Of a DNA stretch of 47,554 bases, positions 30,601 to 40,581 are shown in pieces. How positions within the stretch are numbered: the stretch's first letter is position 1; every line of letters starts with the position of its first letter. The position numbers were made by a program, and so were the translations under genes. Origin of the DNA: Bacillota bacterium (GTDB lineage Bacteria; Bacillota; Clostridia; Oscillospirales; Acutalibacteraceae). Under the pieces are notes generated by a model that had not been told where the DNA came from, searched no databases, and saw only the letters and a program-made list of their open reading frames with translations. The DNA is taken from NCBI GenBank assembly GCA_029007015.1, contig JAQXHB010000048.1, positions 1 to 47,554 of the forward strand, given 5' to 3'.

Positions 30601-31261
30601 TGGAATATTCGAGAAAACGCTCGGCTTTTTTGCTCTGCTCGGCAAGCGGGCCGACACGGTTCTCCAGTTCTGCCAGTATATCGCGCAGACGGACAAGATT
30701 GTCCTCGGCCGCGGCCAGTTTGCGCTCTGCCTCGGTCTTGCGGTAGCGATACCGAGAAATGCCCGCCGCTTCCTCAAATATATCACGGCGCTCGGCCGAA
30801 GTCTTGGTGCCGACGATATCGTCAATGCGCCCCTGACCGACCATCGAATAACCGTCGCGGCCAAGTCCGGTGTCCATAAACAGTTCATGCACATCCTTGA
30901 GCCGCACGCCCGCGTTGTTGATGCGGTACTCGCTGTCGCCCGAGCGGTAATAGCGGCGCGTCACCGCGACCTCGTCACTATCGCACGGGATACGGCGGTC
31001 GGAGTTATCAATGGTCAAAGTAACCTCGGCATATCCGAGCGGCTTACGCGTGGCGGTGCCGCCGAAAACGACATCCTCCATTTTCAGGCCGCGCAGTGTC
31101 TTAGTCGATTGCTCACCGAGCACCCAACGCACGGCATCGGAAATATTGCTCTTGCCGCTGCCGTTTGGGCCGACCACTGCCGTTATGCCCTCGCCAAAAT
31201 TAAAGACCGTCTTATCCGCAAAGGATTTGAAACCCTGAATAACAATTGATTTGAGTAACAT
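27683..31261 (-). CDS. smc: Chromosome segregation protein SMC
   Basis: GPNGSGKSNISDAVRWVLGEQS; hinge GGSMTGGS; EQLSGGEKALIAISI; 1192 aa. Confidence 0.98.
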   Translation of the reverse strand: MLLKSIVIQGFKSFADKTVFNFGEGITAVVGPNGSGKSNISDAVRWVLGEQSTKTLRGLKMEDVVFGGTATRKPLGYAEVTLTIDNSDRRIPCDSDEVAVTRRYYRSGDSEYRINNAGVRLKDVHELFMDTGLGRDGYSMVGQGRIDDIVGTKTSAERRDIFEEAAGISRYRYRKTEAERKLAAAEDNLVRLRDILAELENRVGPLAEQSKKAERFLEYSKEQEHLQIGLWLNSIAKYKDQLREQEYKITAARAQYDAASEQTQEIESKIERLSDESQQLIIKMDDTRRSAAEMEERAARIDGDIAVENNTIFHNGETVARIEAELKLLQSSDSRIDDEIALKQGEIEAAGKVISQLELSLSEVNAELLSLVSESDGFSQRIDELNSLLNRLSAEMADERVSMSTSQSTVTEIEARRGTIESQIDERRKAVEALDDEMSALERDLKHCDETAAECENAIKGRRLIRDKRAAKCDEIKQQIDALVLESNDKLHRAQILEDLEKNMEGFNYSVKAVMSGHSSGILRGIHGPVSRIISVPQKYSAAIEAALGAALQNIVVGNEEDAKRAINHLKQTKGGRATFLPMTAIRPRNLQESGLDDCLGFEGIAAGLVECDAKYSDIVSSLLGNVAVVDDIDSAVAMAKKYRYHFKIVTLDGQIVNAGGSMTGGSMGKNAGLLSRANDIQKLRKEAADLEAKAEAVKADYKRLSDELATIDAQLLTANSELTTANEDKIRVLGEIKRVGDLRVAAVADLAANEQERDSSAERIKLLIGTAAAAERRIAELSEQITVAESEMSVLTGGRDASSGRRDELGERIAQIRTEIFENNKSIELMTESINSLNARRSDSTGRADTLTAEMVQINSQVEQIKLRIEQLTAEAVRLRSDAAEQNALISGYSQRRDQLEHEIIELRRGTRDKLEEKERLSGEVVRLEERKVAMVRDYDDIIRKLYDEYGLTRSEAEDMNIVIDDIAAATKRVNELKGKIRALGNVNVAAIEEYKEVSERYEFMSAQIADIERSRAELITLIGQLTEQMKALFIERFEQINRNFSEVFVELFGGGTAELKLSDPDDVLQSGIEIIVQPPGKNISIIEQLSGGEKALIAISIYFAVMKVAPPPFCVLDEVDAALDDVNITRFADYLRRMSKSTQFIIITHRRGSMEEADVLYGVTMQEKGVSKLLELNVADMERQLDLKHN

Positions 31262-32251
31262 TCAGTTTGTCGCCTCCTCTATCCTGATTTCATCATTTTT
31301 TAGTGAACCGTCACCTTTTATATGCACATTACATCCCTTGGTGCGGAAATATTCTATATTGGAGCGTTTTTGCCCGATGGCCTTTGACACCTCGGTCGGC
31401 GCCACATACACTGTGCACTCGCTTGCGCCGTGCAGACCCTCGGCTATTCTCTGACGGTAGATGTATGACCGGCAGATTTCACCGAATGCGGGGTGCCACG
31501 GCCCGCCGATATAACTGCCCTCATCTACCGTGTGCAGACCGACGCGTATAACTCTGATGCTGCTCGACTCGAACATACTTATCAGCCGCGCACACAGAGA
31601 GGCCGCGCCGTCAACCGTCTGCGGCACATACTCACCCGCGCCCATCAACCGCTCCAGATAGGTGCCGCGCAGAACTACCGTCGGGTATATCCTGACCGTA
31701 TCGGCGCCGATGGCGATAAACTGCCGCGCAGTATCGGTATCGGTTGCGTCGTCACTGCCGTACAGTCCGGTCATCATCTGCAGTCCGAGTTCAAAACCGC
31801 GCTCGCGTATCAGTTTCGCCGCGTCATATACATCTGCCGCCGTGTGACCGCGCCGATTTAGCGAAAGCACGCGGTCGTTCATGCACTGAGCGCCCAGTTC
31901 AACGGCCGTGACGCCATACTGAGCAAGCAGTGTCAGCACTTCGCTGTCAATGGCGTCGGGTCTGGTAGAGACGCGTATGCCACTCACCGAGCCGTTGTCG
32001 ACAAACGGTTTTGCCGCCGACAGCAGTTCGGTCATATAGCCACGCTCTATGGCGGTGAAACTGCCGCCGAAAAAGGCTATCTCGCGCCCATTGGCGGTGC
32101 CGCCCGATGACAGAGCCACCTCGACGGCCGAGCGCACATCGTCGGCGGTCGGCGCCGCGGTGTGACCTGTGATGCAGTACTGATTGCAAAAACTGCACTG
32201 GTTGGGACAGCCGATGTGCGGCACAAAAACCGAAATGTTAGCGTGACTCAT
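31262..32251 (-). CDS. Elp3-like radical SAM protein
   Basis: CxxxCxxC motif in PHIGCPNQCSFCNQYCI; FFGGSFTAIERGYM; no acetyltransferase domain visible. Confidence 0.88.
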   Translation of the reverse strand: MSHANISVFVPHIGCPNQCSFCNQYCITGHTAAPTADDVRSAVEVALSSGGTANGREIAFFGGSFTAIERGYMTELLSAAKPFVDNGSVSGIRVSTRPDAIDSEVLTLLAQYGVTAVELGAQCMNDRVLSLNRRGHTAADVYDAAKLIRERGFELGLQMMTGLYGSDDATDTDTARQFIAIGADTVRIYPTVVLRGTYLERLMGAGEYVPQTVDGAASLCARLISMFESSSIRVIRVGLHTVDEGSYIGGPWHPAFGEICRSYIYRQRIAEGLHGASECTVYVAPTEVSKAIGQKRSNIEYFRTKGCNVHIKGDGSLKNDEIRIEEATN

Positions 32252-32928
32252 ACTTCCTCGCCCATCAGGCTGAGCGCCTCTTTGGCCGCCTGCTGTTCGG
32301 CATTTTTCTTACTGCGGGCGGTACCGCGGCCGATACAGTTGTTATTGAGTCTTACCTCTACCGTAAACTGCTTATTGTGGTCCGGTCCGTCCTCACCGAC
32401 CAATATGTACTCGACTCGCTCCTCGGGATTTTTCTGAATAATCTCCTGCAATGTGGTCTTGTAATCAATGAACACGCCCTGATTGTGTGCCGCCAATTCA
32501 CGGTCGACAAATCTGAGCACGAACTTTGATGCCTCTGCCATTCCGCCGTCAAGAAATATAGCGGCAATGAGCGCCTCAAACGCGTCGGCCAGTATGCTCG
32601 GTCTCTCACGGCCGCCCGTCATCTGCTCACCCTTGCCGAGCATTATGAATGAGCCGAGGTTAATTTCCTTAGCAAATTCGCACAGCGACCGCTCGCACAC
32701 CAGCGAGGCGCGCAACTTGGTCAACTCGCCCTCGGGCAAATGGGTGTAATCACGAAAAATGTGCTCGGAAACCACTATTGACAGCACAGCGTCACCGAGA
32801 AACTCCAGCCGCTCGTTGGAGCCGCCGGGCAGACGCGCCTCATTGGCGTATGATGAATGTGACATAGCGCGGAACAGCAGTTCCTTATTTTTAAATGTGT
32901 ATCCTATCTTCTGCTCAAGCGTCTGCAT
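32248..32928 (-). CDS. rnc: Ribonuclease III
   Basis: NERLEFLGDAVLSIVVSEHIF, DAFEALIAAIFLDGG, C-terminal dsRBD; start trimmed to MQTLEQK. Confidence 0.96.
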   Translation of the reverse strand: MQTLEQKIGYTFKNKELLFRAMSHSSYANEARLPGGSNERLEFLGDAVLSIVVSEHIFRDYTHLPEGELTKLRASLVCERSLCEFAKEINLGSFIMLGKGEQMTGGRERPSILADAFEALIAAIFLDGGMAEASKFVLRFVDRELAAHNQGVFIDYKTTLQEIIQKNPEERVEYILVGEDGPDHNKQFTVEVRLNNNCIGRGTARSKKNAEQQAAKEALSLMGEEV

Positions 32929-33931
32929 TGTCAGTGTCCTTTCCGCTCTTTGCAGCGGCGGCGATTGCCTCAACCGCACCGCTGTTGGCAAATTCGACCG
33001 CCTGCTTGATGGCATTTTTGAAGGCTTTGGCTTTTGAATTTCCATGCGCCTTGATGACCGGCGCAGAAACGCCGATAAGCGGCGCGCCGCCCACCTCGGT
33101 ATAATCGAGTTTGTGCTTAAAGCGGCGCAGACCGGGCTTGAGCACCAGCGCCGCCAATTTGGTCTTTAACGACGCGTACATAATCTCTTTTAGATTGTCC
33201 ATGACAGTGCCCACGGTGCCCTCAATACCCTTTAGCAACACATTGCCGCAAAAGCCGTCGGTCACAAGTACATCACACACGCCGACAAGAACATCGCGCG
33301 CCTCAACATTGCCGATAAAGTTTATGTCCATCTCTTTGAGCAAAGCGAATGTTTCTTTTTGCAAGACGCCGCCTTTGGTATCCTCTGTGCCCACATTGAG
33401 CAGGCCGATGCGGGGGCGGTCGATGCCGAAAAATCCGCGCATGTATTCATTGCCCATCATTGCAAACTGCGCCAGTATTTCGGGGCGGCAATCAGCATTA
33501 GCGCCCGAATCGAGCAGCATCACGCGGCCGCCGTCATTGGTGGGCAGCAATGTGGCCAGCGCGGCGCGCTTGATACCCCTGATGCGCTTGACGATGAATG
33601 TGCCGCCCATCAGTACGGCGCCGGTGTTTCCGGCCGACACAACCGCATCTCCGTTGCCGGCGGCAAGTTGCCGCATGGCCTCTGCGAGAGACGAATTCTT
33701 TTTTGCCTTTATTACCGCCTCGGCGTGGTCGGTCATTTCGACCACGCTGTCGGCCGAAACTATCTCACAACGAGACAGCGAGATGCCGTTCTCCTCGGCA
33801 CAGGCGCGTATCTTTTCCTCGTCGCCGGTAAGCAGTATGTCAATACCCAGTTGGTCAACGGCCATCTCACAGCCGCGCAAAATTTCAAGCGGTGCATTAT
33901 CTCCGCCGAATGCGTCAACAATAATTCTCAT
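32915..33931 (-). CDS. plsX: Phosphate acyltransferase PlsX
   Basis: MRIIVDAFGGDNAPLEILRG, AVVSAGNTGAVL, LDSGANADCRPE. Confidence 0.96.
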   Translation of the reverse strand: MRIIVDAFGGDNAPLEILRGCEMAVDQLGIDILLTGDEEKIRACAEENGISLSRCEIVSADSVVEMTDHAEAVIKAKKNSSLAEAMRQLAAGNGDAVVSAGNTGAVLMGGTFIVKRIRGIKRAALATLLPTNDGGRVMLLDSGANADCRPEILAQFAMMGNEYMRGFFGIDRPRIGLLNVGTEDTKGGVLQKETFALLKEMDINFIGNVEARDVLVGVCDVLVTDGFCGNVLLKGIEGTVGTVMDNLKEIMYASLKTKLAALVLKPGLRRFKHKLDYTEVGGAPLIGVSAPVIKAHGNSKAKAFKNAIKQAVEFANSGAVEAIAAAAKSGKDTDNADA

Positions 33932-35241
33932 TATTCATTCACTCCCTCTGCATTTTGGTCAAACCACTCAAGCGACCTGCGGGACAAAGCCGCGTACCGC
34001 TCCTTTTTGTCGCGTATGTGCGGCTCGATGGGCGGTAGTACGCCAAAATTGGCTCCCATCGGCTGAAAATCCCTGACGCTTACATCTGTTATGTATCCTA
34101 TCAGCGCGCCCATCATGGTAAACTCTGGCATTATCAGCGGCGCGCGTCGGTTGAGAAACCGAGCCGCATTGACTCCGGCGATGATGCCGGAGGCGGCCGA
34201 TTCCATATATCCCTCAACGCCGGTCAACTGGCCGGCAAAGAATATGTTTTGCTTATTTTTAAGGCACAGCGACGGCTCGAGGAGCCGCGGCGAGTTGATA
34301 AATGTGTTGCGGTGCATGACGCCGTATCGGTAAAATTCGGCATTGCGCAGTGCCGGTATCATGCCGAACACCCGCTTCTGCTCACCGAATTTAAGGTTGG
34401 TCTGAAATCCGACCAGATTATACATCGTGCCCGACGCATTTTCGCGGCGAAGCTGCACATTTGCCCACGGCCTGTGTCCGGTGCGCGGATCGCGCAAACC
34501 GACCGGTTTGAGCGGCCCAAATCGCATGGTATCGGCGCCCCTTGTCGCCATCACCTCGATGGGCATGCACCCCTCGTACACCCTGCCGCCCTGCTCAAAT
34601 TGGTGCATCGGAGCCCGCTCGGCAGTAACAAGCGCATCGTAAAAGGCTTCGTACTCCGCCTTGTTCATGGGACAGTTTATGTAGTCGTCGCCGCCGCGCT
34701 CATACCGTGACGCAAAGAATGCGTGCTCCATATCGATGCTGTCGGCCGAAACAATGGGCGCCGCCGCATCAAAAAAGGAGCAAAACTCGGTGCCGCACAG
34801 CCGCCCGATATCGCTGAGCAATTGCCCGTCGGTCAGCGGGCCGGTGCACACCACAGTCGTCTCGTCGCGGTTGATATGACCTATCTCGCCGCCGATAACC
34901 GTAATGTTGTCTGAGTTTCTAACCGCCTCGGTTATAATGCGCGAAAACTGCTCGCGGTCGACGGCCAGCGCCCCTCCGGCCGCTACACGGCTGATATCGG
35001 CCGCCTGCATGCAGACCGAGCCAAACCGCCGCATTTCCTCTTTGAGCAGGCCGGCGGCCGATTCAACACGCTCGGCCTTGAGCGAATTGGAGCAGACAAG
35101 TTCAGCAAAAAGGTTGCTGTGGTGCGCCGGCGAGCGGCGCAGAGGCTTCTGCTCATACAGCCGCACGCTAAAGCCTCTGCGCGCCAACTGCATAGCCGCC
35201 TCGCACCCCGCCAGACCGGCGCCGATTACATTAACGGTCAT
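33931..35241 (-). CDS. trmFO: Methylenetetrahydrofolate-tRNA-(uracil-5-)-methyltransferase
   Basis: VNVIGAGLAGCEAAMQLARRG; LVCSNSLKAE; GQLTGVEGYMESAASGI. Confidence 0.96.
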   Translation of the reverse strand: MTVNVIGAGLAGCEAAMQLARRGFSVRLYEQKPLRRSPAHHSNLFAELVCSNSLKAERVESAAGLLKEEMRRFGSVCMQAADISRVAAGGALAVDREQFSRIITEAVRNSDNITVIGGEIGHINRDETTVVCTGPLTDGQLLSDIGRLCGTEFCSFFDAAAPIVSADSIDMEHAFFASRYERGGDDYINCPMNKAEYEAFYDALVTAERAPMHQFEQGGRVYEGCMPIEVMATRGADTMRFGPLKPVGLRDPRTGHRPWANVQLRRENASGTMYNLVGFQTNLKFGEQKRVFGMIPALRNAEFYRYGVMHRNTFINSPRLLEPSLCLKNKQNIFFAGQLTGVEGYMESAASGIIAGVNAARFLNRRAPLIMPEFTMMGALIGYITDVSVRDFQPMGANFGVLPPIEPHIRDKKERYAALSRRSLEWFDQNAEGVNE

Positions 35242-37340
35242 TCGTTCTCACCGGTCTTTTTGGACTTGCGCTCGTTCTTTTTCTCAAATCCGCATCCCTC
35301 TTTGAGGCACACAAGCAGCCCTCCGCGGTGCTTGAACAGCGTGCTGCCGCACTGCGGACACTGCTCGGCAGTGGGGTCGTCCCATGTCATAAATCCGCAC
35401 TCACGGCCGCCCTCGCAACCGATAAACTTGTGCCCCTTCTTGGAGGTGCACTGTATCAGTTTTTTCCCGCATTTCGGACATGTGCCGGGTACATCGACGG
35501 TAATCGACTTTGTGTTCTTGCACTCGGGGTAGCCGGGGCATGCAAGGAACTTGCCGAAACGGCCCGACTTGATGACCATTTTGCGGCCGCACTTCTCGCA
35601 AACCTCGTCCGACTCAACATCGGGCACCTTAACCTTGGTGCCGTCGAGCGACTGTTCGGCCGAAGTCAGCGTGGCCTCGAACTTCTTATAAAAATCGTCG
35701 ATAACCGATGTCCAGACCAGTTTACCCTTTTCGATATCGTCAAGTTCATTTTCCATTTTGGAGGTGAACTGCAGGTCGATGATATTGCCGAAATACTGCT
35801 CCATCAGTTCAGTTATGACCTCGCCCAAAGCGGTCGGCTTGAGTTGCTTTTTCTCCCGCTCGACATAGTCGCGCTGAAGCACGGTGGAAATTATCGGCGC
35901 ATATGTCGACGGACGGCCGATGTTTTTCTCCTCCAGCGCCTTGATGAGGGTAGCCTCGGTGTATCGCATGGGCGGCTGGGTAAAGTGCTGAGTTGGGGTT
36001 AACTTTTTCAGTTTGAGCGACTCGCCCACGGTGAGGGGCGGCAGTGCCTTGTGCTCGTCCTCCTGCTCGTCCTTGCCCTCCTCGTACAGCACAGTAAATC
36101 CGTCAAAGCGGACGACATATCCGGTGGCCTTGAACAGACAGTCGGCGGCTGTTATGTCGGCCGTTACCGTGTCCTGCGTGCATGGTGCCATCAGGCTGGC
36201 TATGAAGCGCTCCCACACCAGTTTATATAACTTGTACTGGTCGGCGGACAGTGCGTCCTTGACCTTGTCGGGCGACAGTTCGGGCATGGTCGGGCGAATG
36301 GCTTCGTGTGCGTCTTGCGCGCTCGACTTAGACTTATACACATTGGGCTTTTTTGGCAGATACTTGTCGCCGTATGTTTCGACAATGTACTTCTCGCCCG
36401 CCGTGCGTGCCTCATCGGATATGCGCAGTGAGTCGGTTCTCATGTATGTTATCAAACCGACCAAACCCATTCCCGTCAGTTCGACGCCCTCATACAGCGT
36501 CTGCGCCGCGCGCATTGTTCGCTGCGAGGTGAAACCGAGTTTGCGCGAAGCCTCCTGCTGCATGGTCGATGTAATAAACGGCGGCGCCGGTTTGCGGTTG
36601 CGCACGCTCTTGGTTATCTTGCCGACAGTGTAGTCAGCGCCGTCGAGCCGCGCCAGTATCTCGTTGGCCTGCTGTTCATTATTTACCTCGGTCTTTTGGC
36701 CGTCTATGCCGTAAAATTTGGCCGCGAACTGCTTGACACTGCCCTTTGGCGACAGTTTGGCGTCAATCGACCAATATTCCTCGGGCACAAATGCGCGAAT
36801 CTCACGCTCGCGGTCAACAATTATCTTGACAGCCACCGACTGAACGCGGCCGGCCGATAGCCCACGGCGCACCTTTTTCCACAAGAAAGGGCTGAGTTTG
36901 TAGCCCACCAGTCGGTCAAGCACGCGGCGCGCTTGCTGTGCATCGACCAAGTCAATGTCGATGGCGCGGGGGTGGCTCATGCCGTCGAGCACGCCCGTCT
37001 TGGTGATTTCATTGAAGGTGACGCGGTTGGTTTCGTCCAAATTGAGCGCCAGCATCTGCGCCAAATGCCACGATATGGCCTCGCCCTCGCGGTCGGGGTC
37101 GGTGGCAAGCAACACGCCGTCGCTCTCGGCGGCCATGTTGCGCAGTTTGTCTATCAGTTCGCCTTTATTATCTATTTCCACATACATCGGCTTGTAGCCG
37201 TGCTTGATATCTATGCCTATCTTTGACTTGGGCAGATCACGCACATGGCCCATCGAAGCGGTCACCTCGTAACCGGGTCCCAAGTATTTTTTGATGGTTT
37301 TGGCCTTTGCAGGCGACTCAACTATAACAAGTTTCGACAT
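35238..37340 (-). CDS. topA: DNA topoisomerase I
   Basis: LVIVESPAKAKTIKKYLG, TDPDREGEAISWHLA, catalytic region GLITYMRTDSLRIS, C-terminal zinc ribbons. Confidence 0.97.
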   Translation of the reverse strand: MSKLVIVESPAKAKTIKKYLGPGYEVTASMGHVRDLPKSKIGIDIKHGYKPMYVEIDNKGELIDKLRNMAAESDGVLLATDPDREGEAISWHLAQMLALNLDETNRVTFNEITKTGVLDGMSHPRAIDIDLVDAQQARRVLDRLVGYKLSPFLWKKVRRGLSAGRVQSVAVKIIVDREREIRAFVPEEYWSIDAKLSPKGSVKQFAAKFYGIDGQKTEVNNEQQANEILARLDGADYTVGKITKSVRNRKPAPPFITSTMQQEASRKLGFTSQRTMRAAQTLYEGVELTGMGLVGLITYMRTDSLRISDEARTAGEKYIVETYGDKYLPKKPNVYKSKSSAQDAHEAIRPTMPELSPDKVKDALSADQYKLYKLVWERFIASLMAPCTQDTVTADITAADCLFKATGYVVRFDGFTVLYEEGKDEQEDEHKALPPLTVGESLKLKKLTPTQHFTQPPMRYTEATLIKALEEKNIGRPSTYAPIISTVLQRDYVEREKKQLKPTALGEVITELMEQYFGNIIDLQFTSKMENELDDIEKGKLVWTSVIDDFYKKFEATLTSAEQSLDGTKVKVPDVESDEVCEKCGRKMVIKSGRFGKFLACPGYPECKNTKSITVDVPGTCPKCGKKLIQCTSKKGHKFIGCEGGRECGFMTWDDPTAEQCPQCGSTLFKHRGGLLVCLKEGCGFEKKNERKSKKTGENE

Positions 37341-37359
37341 CTGCTCATACTCCTTGCTC

Positions 37360-38532
37360 TCAAATTCTTTTATATCTGCCGCCGGCGATGGCGGTTATAA
37401 GCCCGCTGATTTCCAGTTCTGTAAGCGCCGCGAGCGCTCTGCCGCTGTCAATACCCGTGGCCTCTACCACGGCCGACAGGTCGGCATCGCTGTCGATGGC
37501 CGCATATACATCGGCGGCATCGGCAGTGAGCGACTGCAATATCTCGCCCGATATCACCTGACTGTCGCTGACCGGCTCAAGTTCAATTAACTCATCGCCG
37601 GCGTCTATCGGCACCGCCTCAAGCGGCTGTTCACTGCCGCGCAAATCCAGTTTGTGCGGATACATGGCCGCATATTCAAACAGTATGTCGCGAGGGCACA
37701 GCACCGGCTTGGCTCCGTCGACAATCATTCGGTTGGAGCCCTCGCTCTGTCGGTCGGACAGACTGCCTGGGATAGCAAAGACATCGCGGCCCTGCTCAAG
37801 TGCGTGATTTACCGTTATCAGCGAGCCGCTTTTCTTGCCGGCCTCGACCACAACAGTGCCGAGACTGAGGCCCGATATTATGCGGTTGCGCACAGGGAAT
37901 GTGAAACGGCTGGGCGGCACATTCGGCGGAAATTCCGACACCAGCGCACCGCTGTGAGATATCTCCTCGCGCAGTCCGGCGTTGCTCATCAGGTAGGGGT
38001 AATTAAGCCCACAGCCGAGCACGGCCACCGTGCGTCCGCCGGCATTAAGCGCGCCGATGTGCGACGCAGTGTCAATGCCCGCGGCGCCGCCACTGACAAT
38101 GATAGCACCGGCCCGTGTCAGCCGCGCGGCCAACTGCGAGGTAATGTCCATGCCGAAACTGCTCGCATGGCGTGTGCCGACAATGGATATCATGACCTCG
38201 TTGTCCACATCGGGCAACTGTCCGTCAACATACAGCACAGCCGGCGGATTTATCAGGTTCTCCAATCGTTCAGGATAAGCGTCACTCTCCGGCGTGATGA
38301 CGGTAAAGCCCATTTTGTCGCACTGTTCAACTACACCCGTTTCGATTTTCAGCGACATATCGGCCGCCCGTTCAAGTTCGCTCTTTGAAAGCAGACCGCA
38401 GCCCTTCTTTTCACCCATGTCGGCCCGGTAAAACTGCTCAGCCGAGCCGAAACAGTCAATGACCGATGCCACTTTGCGACTGCCTATACCGAGGGTGCGC
38501 TGAAGATATATCCAGTAAATCTCACTGTTCAT
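37360..38532 (-). CDS. dprA: DNA-processing protein DprA
   Basis: VGTRHASSFGM, SGGAAGIDTASHIGALNAGGRTVAVLGCGL, NRIISGLSLGTVVVEA. Confidence 0.94.
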   Translation of the reverse strand: MNSEIYWIYLQRTLGIGSRKVASVIDCFGSAEQFYRADMGEKKGCGLLSKSELERAADMSLKIETGVVEQCDKMGFTVITPESDAYPERLENLINPPAVLYVDGQLPDVDNEVMISIVGTRHASSFGMDITSQLAARLTRAGAIIVSGGAAGIDTASHIGALNAGGRTVAVLGCGLNYPYLMSNAGLREEISHSGALVSEFPPNVPPSRFTFPVRNRIISGLSLGTVVVEAGKKSGSLITVNHALEQGRDVFAIPGSLSDRQSEGSNRMIVDGAKPVLCPRDILFEYAAMYPHKLDLRGSEQPLEAVPIDAGDELIELEPVSDSQVISGEILQSLTADAADVYAAIDSDADLSAVVEATGIDSGRALAALTELEISGLITAIAGGRYKRI

Positions 38533-39325
38533 CGGCCGACCGCTCCTTTAGTTGCTCCCACAAAAGAATGGTAGCCGCAGCCGCCGCGTTGAACGATTCG
38601 GCGCGCCCGCTTATCGGTATATACACCCGATTTTGGCAGACGGAAATCAGCCGCTCGCTCATGCCATTGCCCTCGTTGCCGATGACAATGACACTGCCGT
38701 CTCCAAATCCGGCCTCACCGACCGATGCGGCCGTCGAATCGACCACCGCCGCGTACAGTTTGAGGCCGATACCGATAAGTTCATTGGCACCGCCCACCGC
38801 GTCGTCAAAGCGGAATATGGGCAGTCTGAGCAGTGAACCCATTGCCGCGCGCTGAGCCTTGGGACTGTATGGGTCACAGCCGCCGCCGAGCAAAATCAGT
38901 CCGTCACTGCCGAGCGCCTCTGCCGTGCGGGCAAGGGCGCCCAAATTGGACGGGTCGGACAGATTTTCGCACGCAATATAGCGGCCTGTGGGCGACAAAT
39001 CGGCACCGCCCTCCGGCATGCGGCAGATGCACATGACGCCTTGCGGTGCCGCGGTCTCTGCCAGTTTATCAAACACCGCGTCGCTGACGCAGTATACACT
39101 GTCTGCGGCGGCAATAAGCCCCTCTACCGCATCATACTTTGCGCGCGCGTCATCGGTGAAAAACAAACTGTCGATATGTACGCCGCTTGCATTGGCGTCG
39201 CCGCACAAGCGCGCTCCTTCCAGCACAAACAGGCCGAGCTCCCTGCGGAGCCGACCTGAATTGCGCAGTTTGACAGCCTGCTTTATATGCCGGTTATCGC
39301 GGCTTGTAACCAGTTCGATTTGCAT
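38522..39325 (-). CDS. TrmH/SpoU-family RNA methyltransferase
   Basis: LFVLEGARL, LSDPSNLGALARTAEALGSDGLILLGG, VIVIGNEGNGMSERLI; start uncertain. Confidence 0.9.
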   Translation of the reverse strand: MQIELVTSRDNRHIKQAVKLRNSGRLRRELGLFVLEGARLCGDANASGVHIDSLFFTDDARAKYDAVEGLIAAADSVYCVSDAVFDKLAETAAPQGVMCICRMPEGGADLSPTGRYIACENLSDPSNLGALARTAEALGSDGLILLGGGCDPYSPKAQRAAMGSLLRLPIFRFDDAVGGANELIGIGLKLYAAVVDSTAASVGEAGFGDGSVIVIGNEGNGMSERLISVCQNRVYIPISGRAESFNAAAAATILLWEQLKERSADEQ

Positions 39326-39385
39326 CGACATCAAGTTCACCCGCCGTTCTTATATAAGCCTGAAACGCCGCCGAAAAAATGAGTA

Positions 39386-39416
39386 AACACGCCCGACAGA
39401 TTTGTTCGGGCGTGTT
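39386..39416 (-). terminator. Intrinsic terminator of infC-rpmI-rplT
   Basis: 11-bp perfect stem AACACGCCCGA/TCGGGCGTGTT; minus strand continues TACTCATTTTTT. Confidence 0.75.
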
Positions 39417-39420
39417 GTGA

Positions 39421-39780
39421 TTATTTGGACAGAGCCTTTTTGGCGGTGTTGACCAGCGAAGCAAATGCCTTCTCGTCGTTAACAGCCAGGTCAGCCAGCA
39501 TCTTGCGGTTAATCTCAACCTTAGCCTTGTTCAGGCCGTTCATGAAGGTGGAGTAGTTGATGCCGTTTGCCTTGCAAGCGGCAGAAATGCGGGTAATCCA
39601 CAGGCGACGGAAGTCGCGCTTTTTCTGCTTGCGGCCAATATAGGCGTAGTTGCCCGATTTCATAACAGCCTCTTTGGCTGTGCGGAACAGTCTGGATTTG
39701 CCGCCGAAGTAGCCTTTAGCCAACTTCAGAACCTTTTTTCTTCTCTTGCGCGTCATCATAGCGCCCTTAATATGTGCCAT
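39421..39780 (-). CDS. rplT: 50S ribosomal protein L20
   Basis: [56 protein letters not shown]. Confidence 0.97.
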   Translation of the reverse strand: MAHIKGAMMTRKRRKKVLKLAKGYFGGKSRLFRTAKEAVMKSGNYAYIGRKQKKRDFRRLWITRISAACKANGINYSTFMNGLNKAKVEINRKMLADLAVNDEKAFASLVNTAKKALSK

Positions 39781-39830
39781 TTAAACATACCTCCGTTAAT
39801 TTGAAGTGCACTTTTGTGCAGCCGTTGTTT

Positions 39831-40028
39831 TTATTTGTACGGAATCAGGCGCTTAACCTGTGCCACATTCGTAACATCCGCCATGGTGGTCTTGCGCAGA
39901 TTTCTCTTGCGCTTGGTGGTTTTCTTGTTCAGGATGTGACTCTTAAAAGCGTGTGCGCGCTTAACCTTGCCGTTCTTGGTAAGCGAGAAACGCTTCTTCG
40001 CACCGGAATGAGTTTTGATCTTAGGCAT
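39831..40028 (-). CDS. rpmI: 50S ribosomal protein L35
   Basis: [45 protein letters not shown]; start trimmed. Confidence 0.97.
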   Translation of the reverse strand: MPKIKTHSGAKKRFSLTKNGKVKRAHAFKSHILNKKTTKRKRNLRKTTMADVTNVAQVKRLIPYK

Positions 40029-40062
40029 TTTTATATCCTCCTTAATATGATTAACAGATTGA

Positions 40063-40581
40063 TTATTTGCCGGCTTTGGGCGCGAGGAACATGAGCATGT
40101 TTCGCCCATCCAGTTTGGCCGGCTTTTCGATGCTGCTTACATCGGAGCAGAACTCTGCAAAGCGTGACATGGTGTCAAGGCCGATTTCGGGGTGGCCCAT
40201 TTCGCGTCCGCGGAAGCGGATGGACACCTTGACCTTGTTACCCTGTGACAGAAACTTCTTGGCGTGGTTGCCCTTGGTCTCAAAATCATGAGTATCAATG
40301 TTGAGTGACAAACGAATTTCCTTGATTTCAACCGTTTTTTGGTTTTTTCTGGCCTCTTTCTCTCGTTTGGCCTGCTCAAAACGATGCTTGCCATAGTCCA
40401 TGATTTTGCACACCGGCGGGGTAGCGCCCGGAGCAATCTTGACCAGGTCGAGATTGCGGTCGATGGCCAGTTTCATGGCCTCCTTTGGCGACATGACGCC
40501 CAGTTTTTCGCCGTCAGCGCCGATGACCAGCACCTCTTTGTCTCGGATTTCTTCGTTTATTGAGAGTTCCTTGCTGCTAAT
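40063..40581 (-). CDS. infC: Translation initiation factor IF-3, AUU start
   Basis: In-frame extension upstream of the ORF call restores (M)[33 protein letters not shown] at 40579-40581 with GGAGGTG 7 nt upstream. Confidence 0.93.
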   Translation of the reverse strand: MSSKELSINEEIRDKEVLVIGADGEKLGVMSPKEAMKLAIDRNLDLVKIAPGATPPVCKIMDYGKHRFEQAKREKEARKNQKTVEIKEIRLSLNIDTHDFETKGNHAKKFLSQGNKVKVSIRFRGREMGHPEIGLDTMSRFAEFCSDVSSIEKPAKLDGRNMLMFLAPKAGK

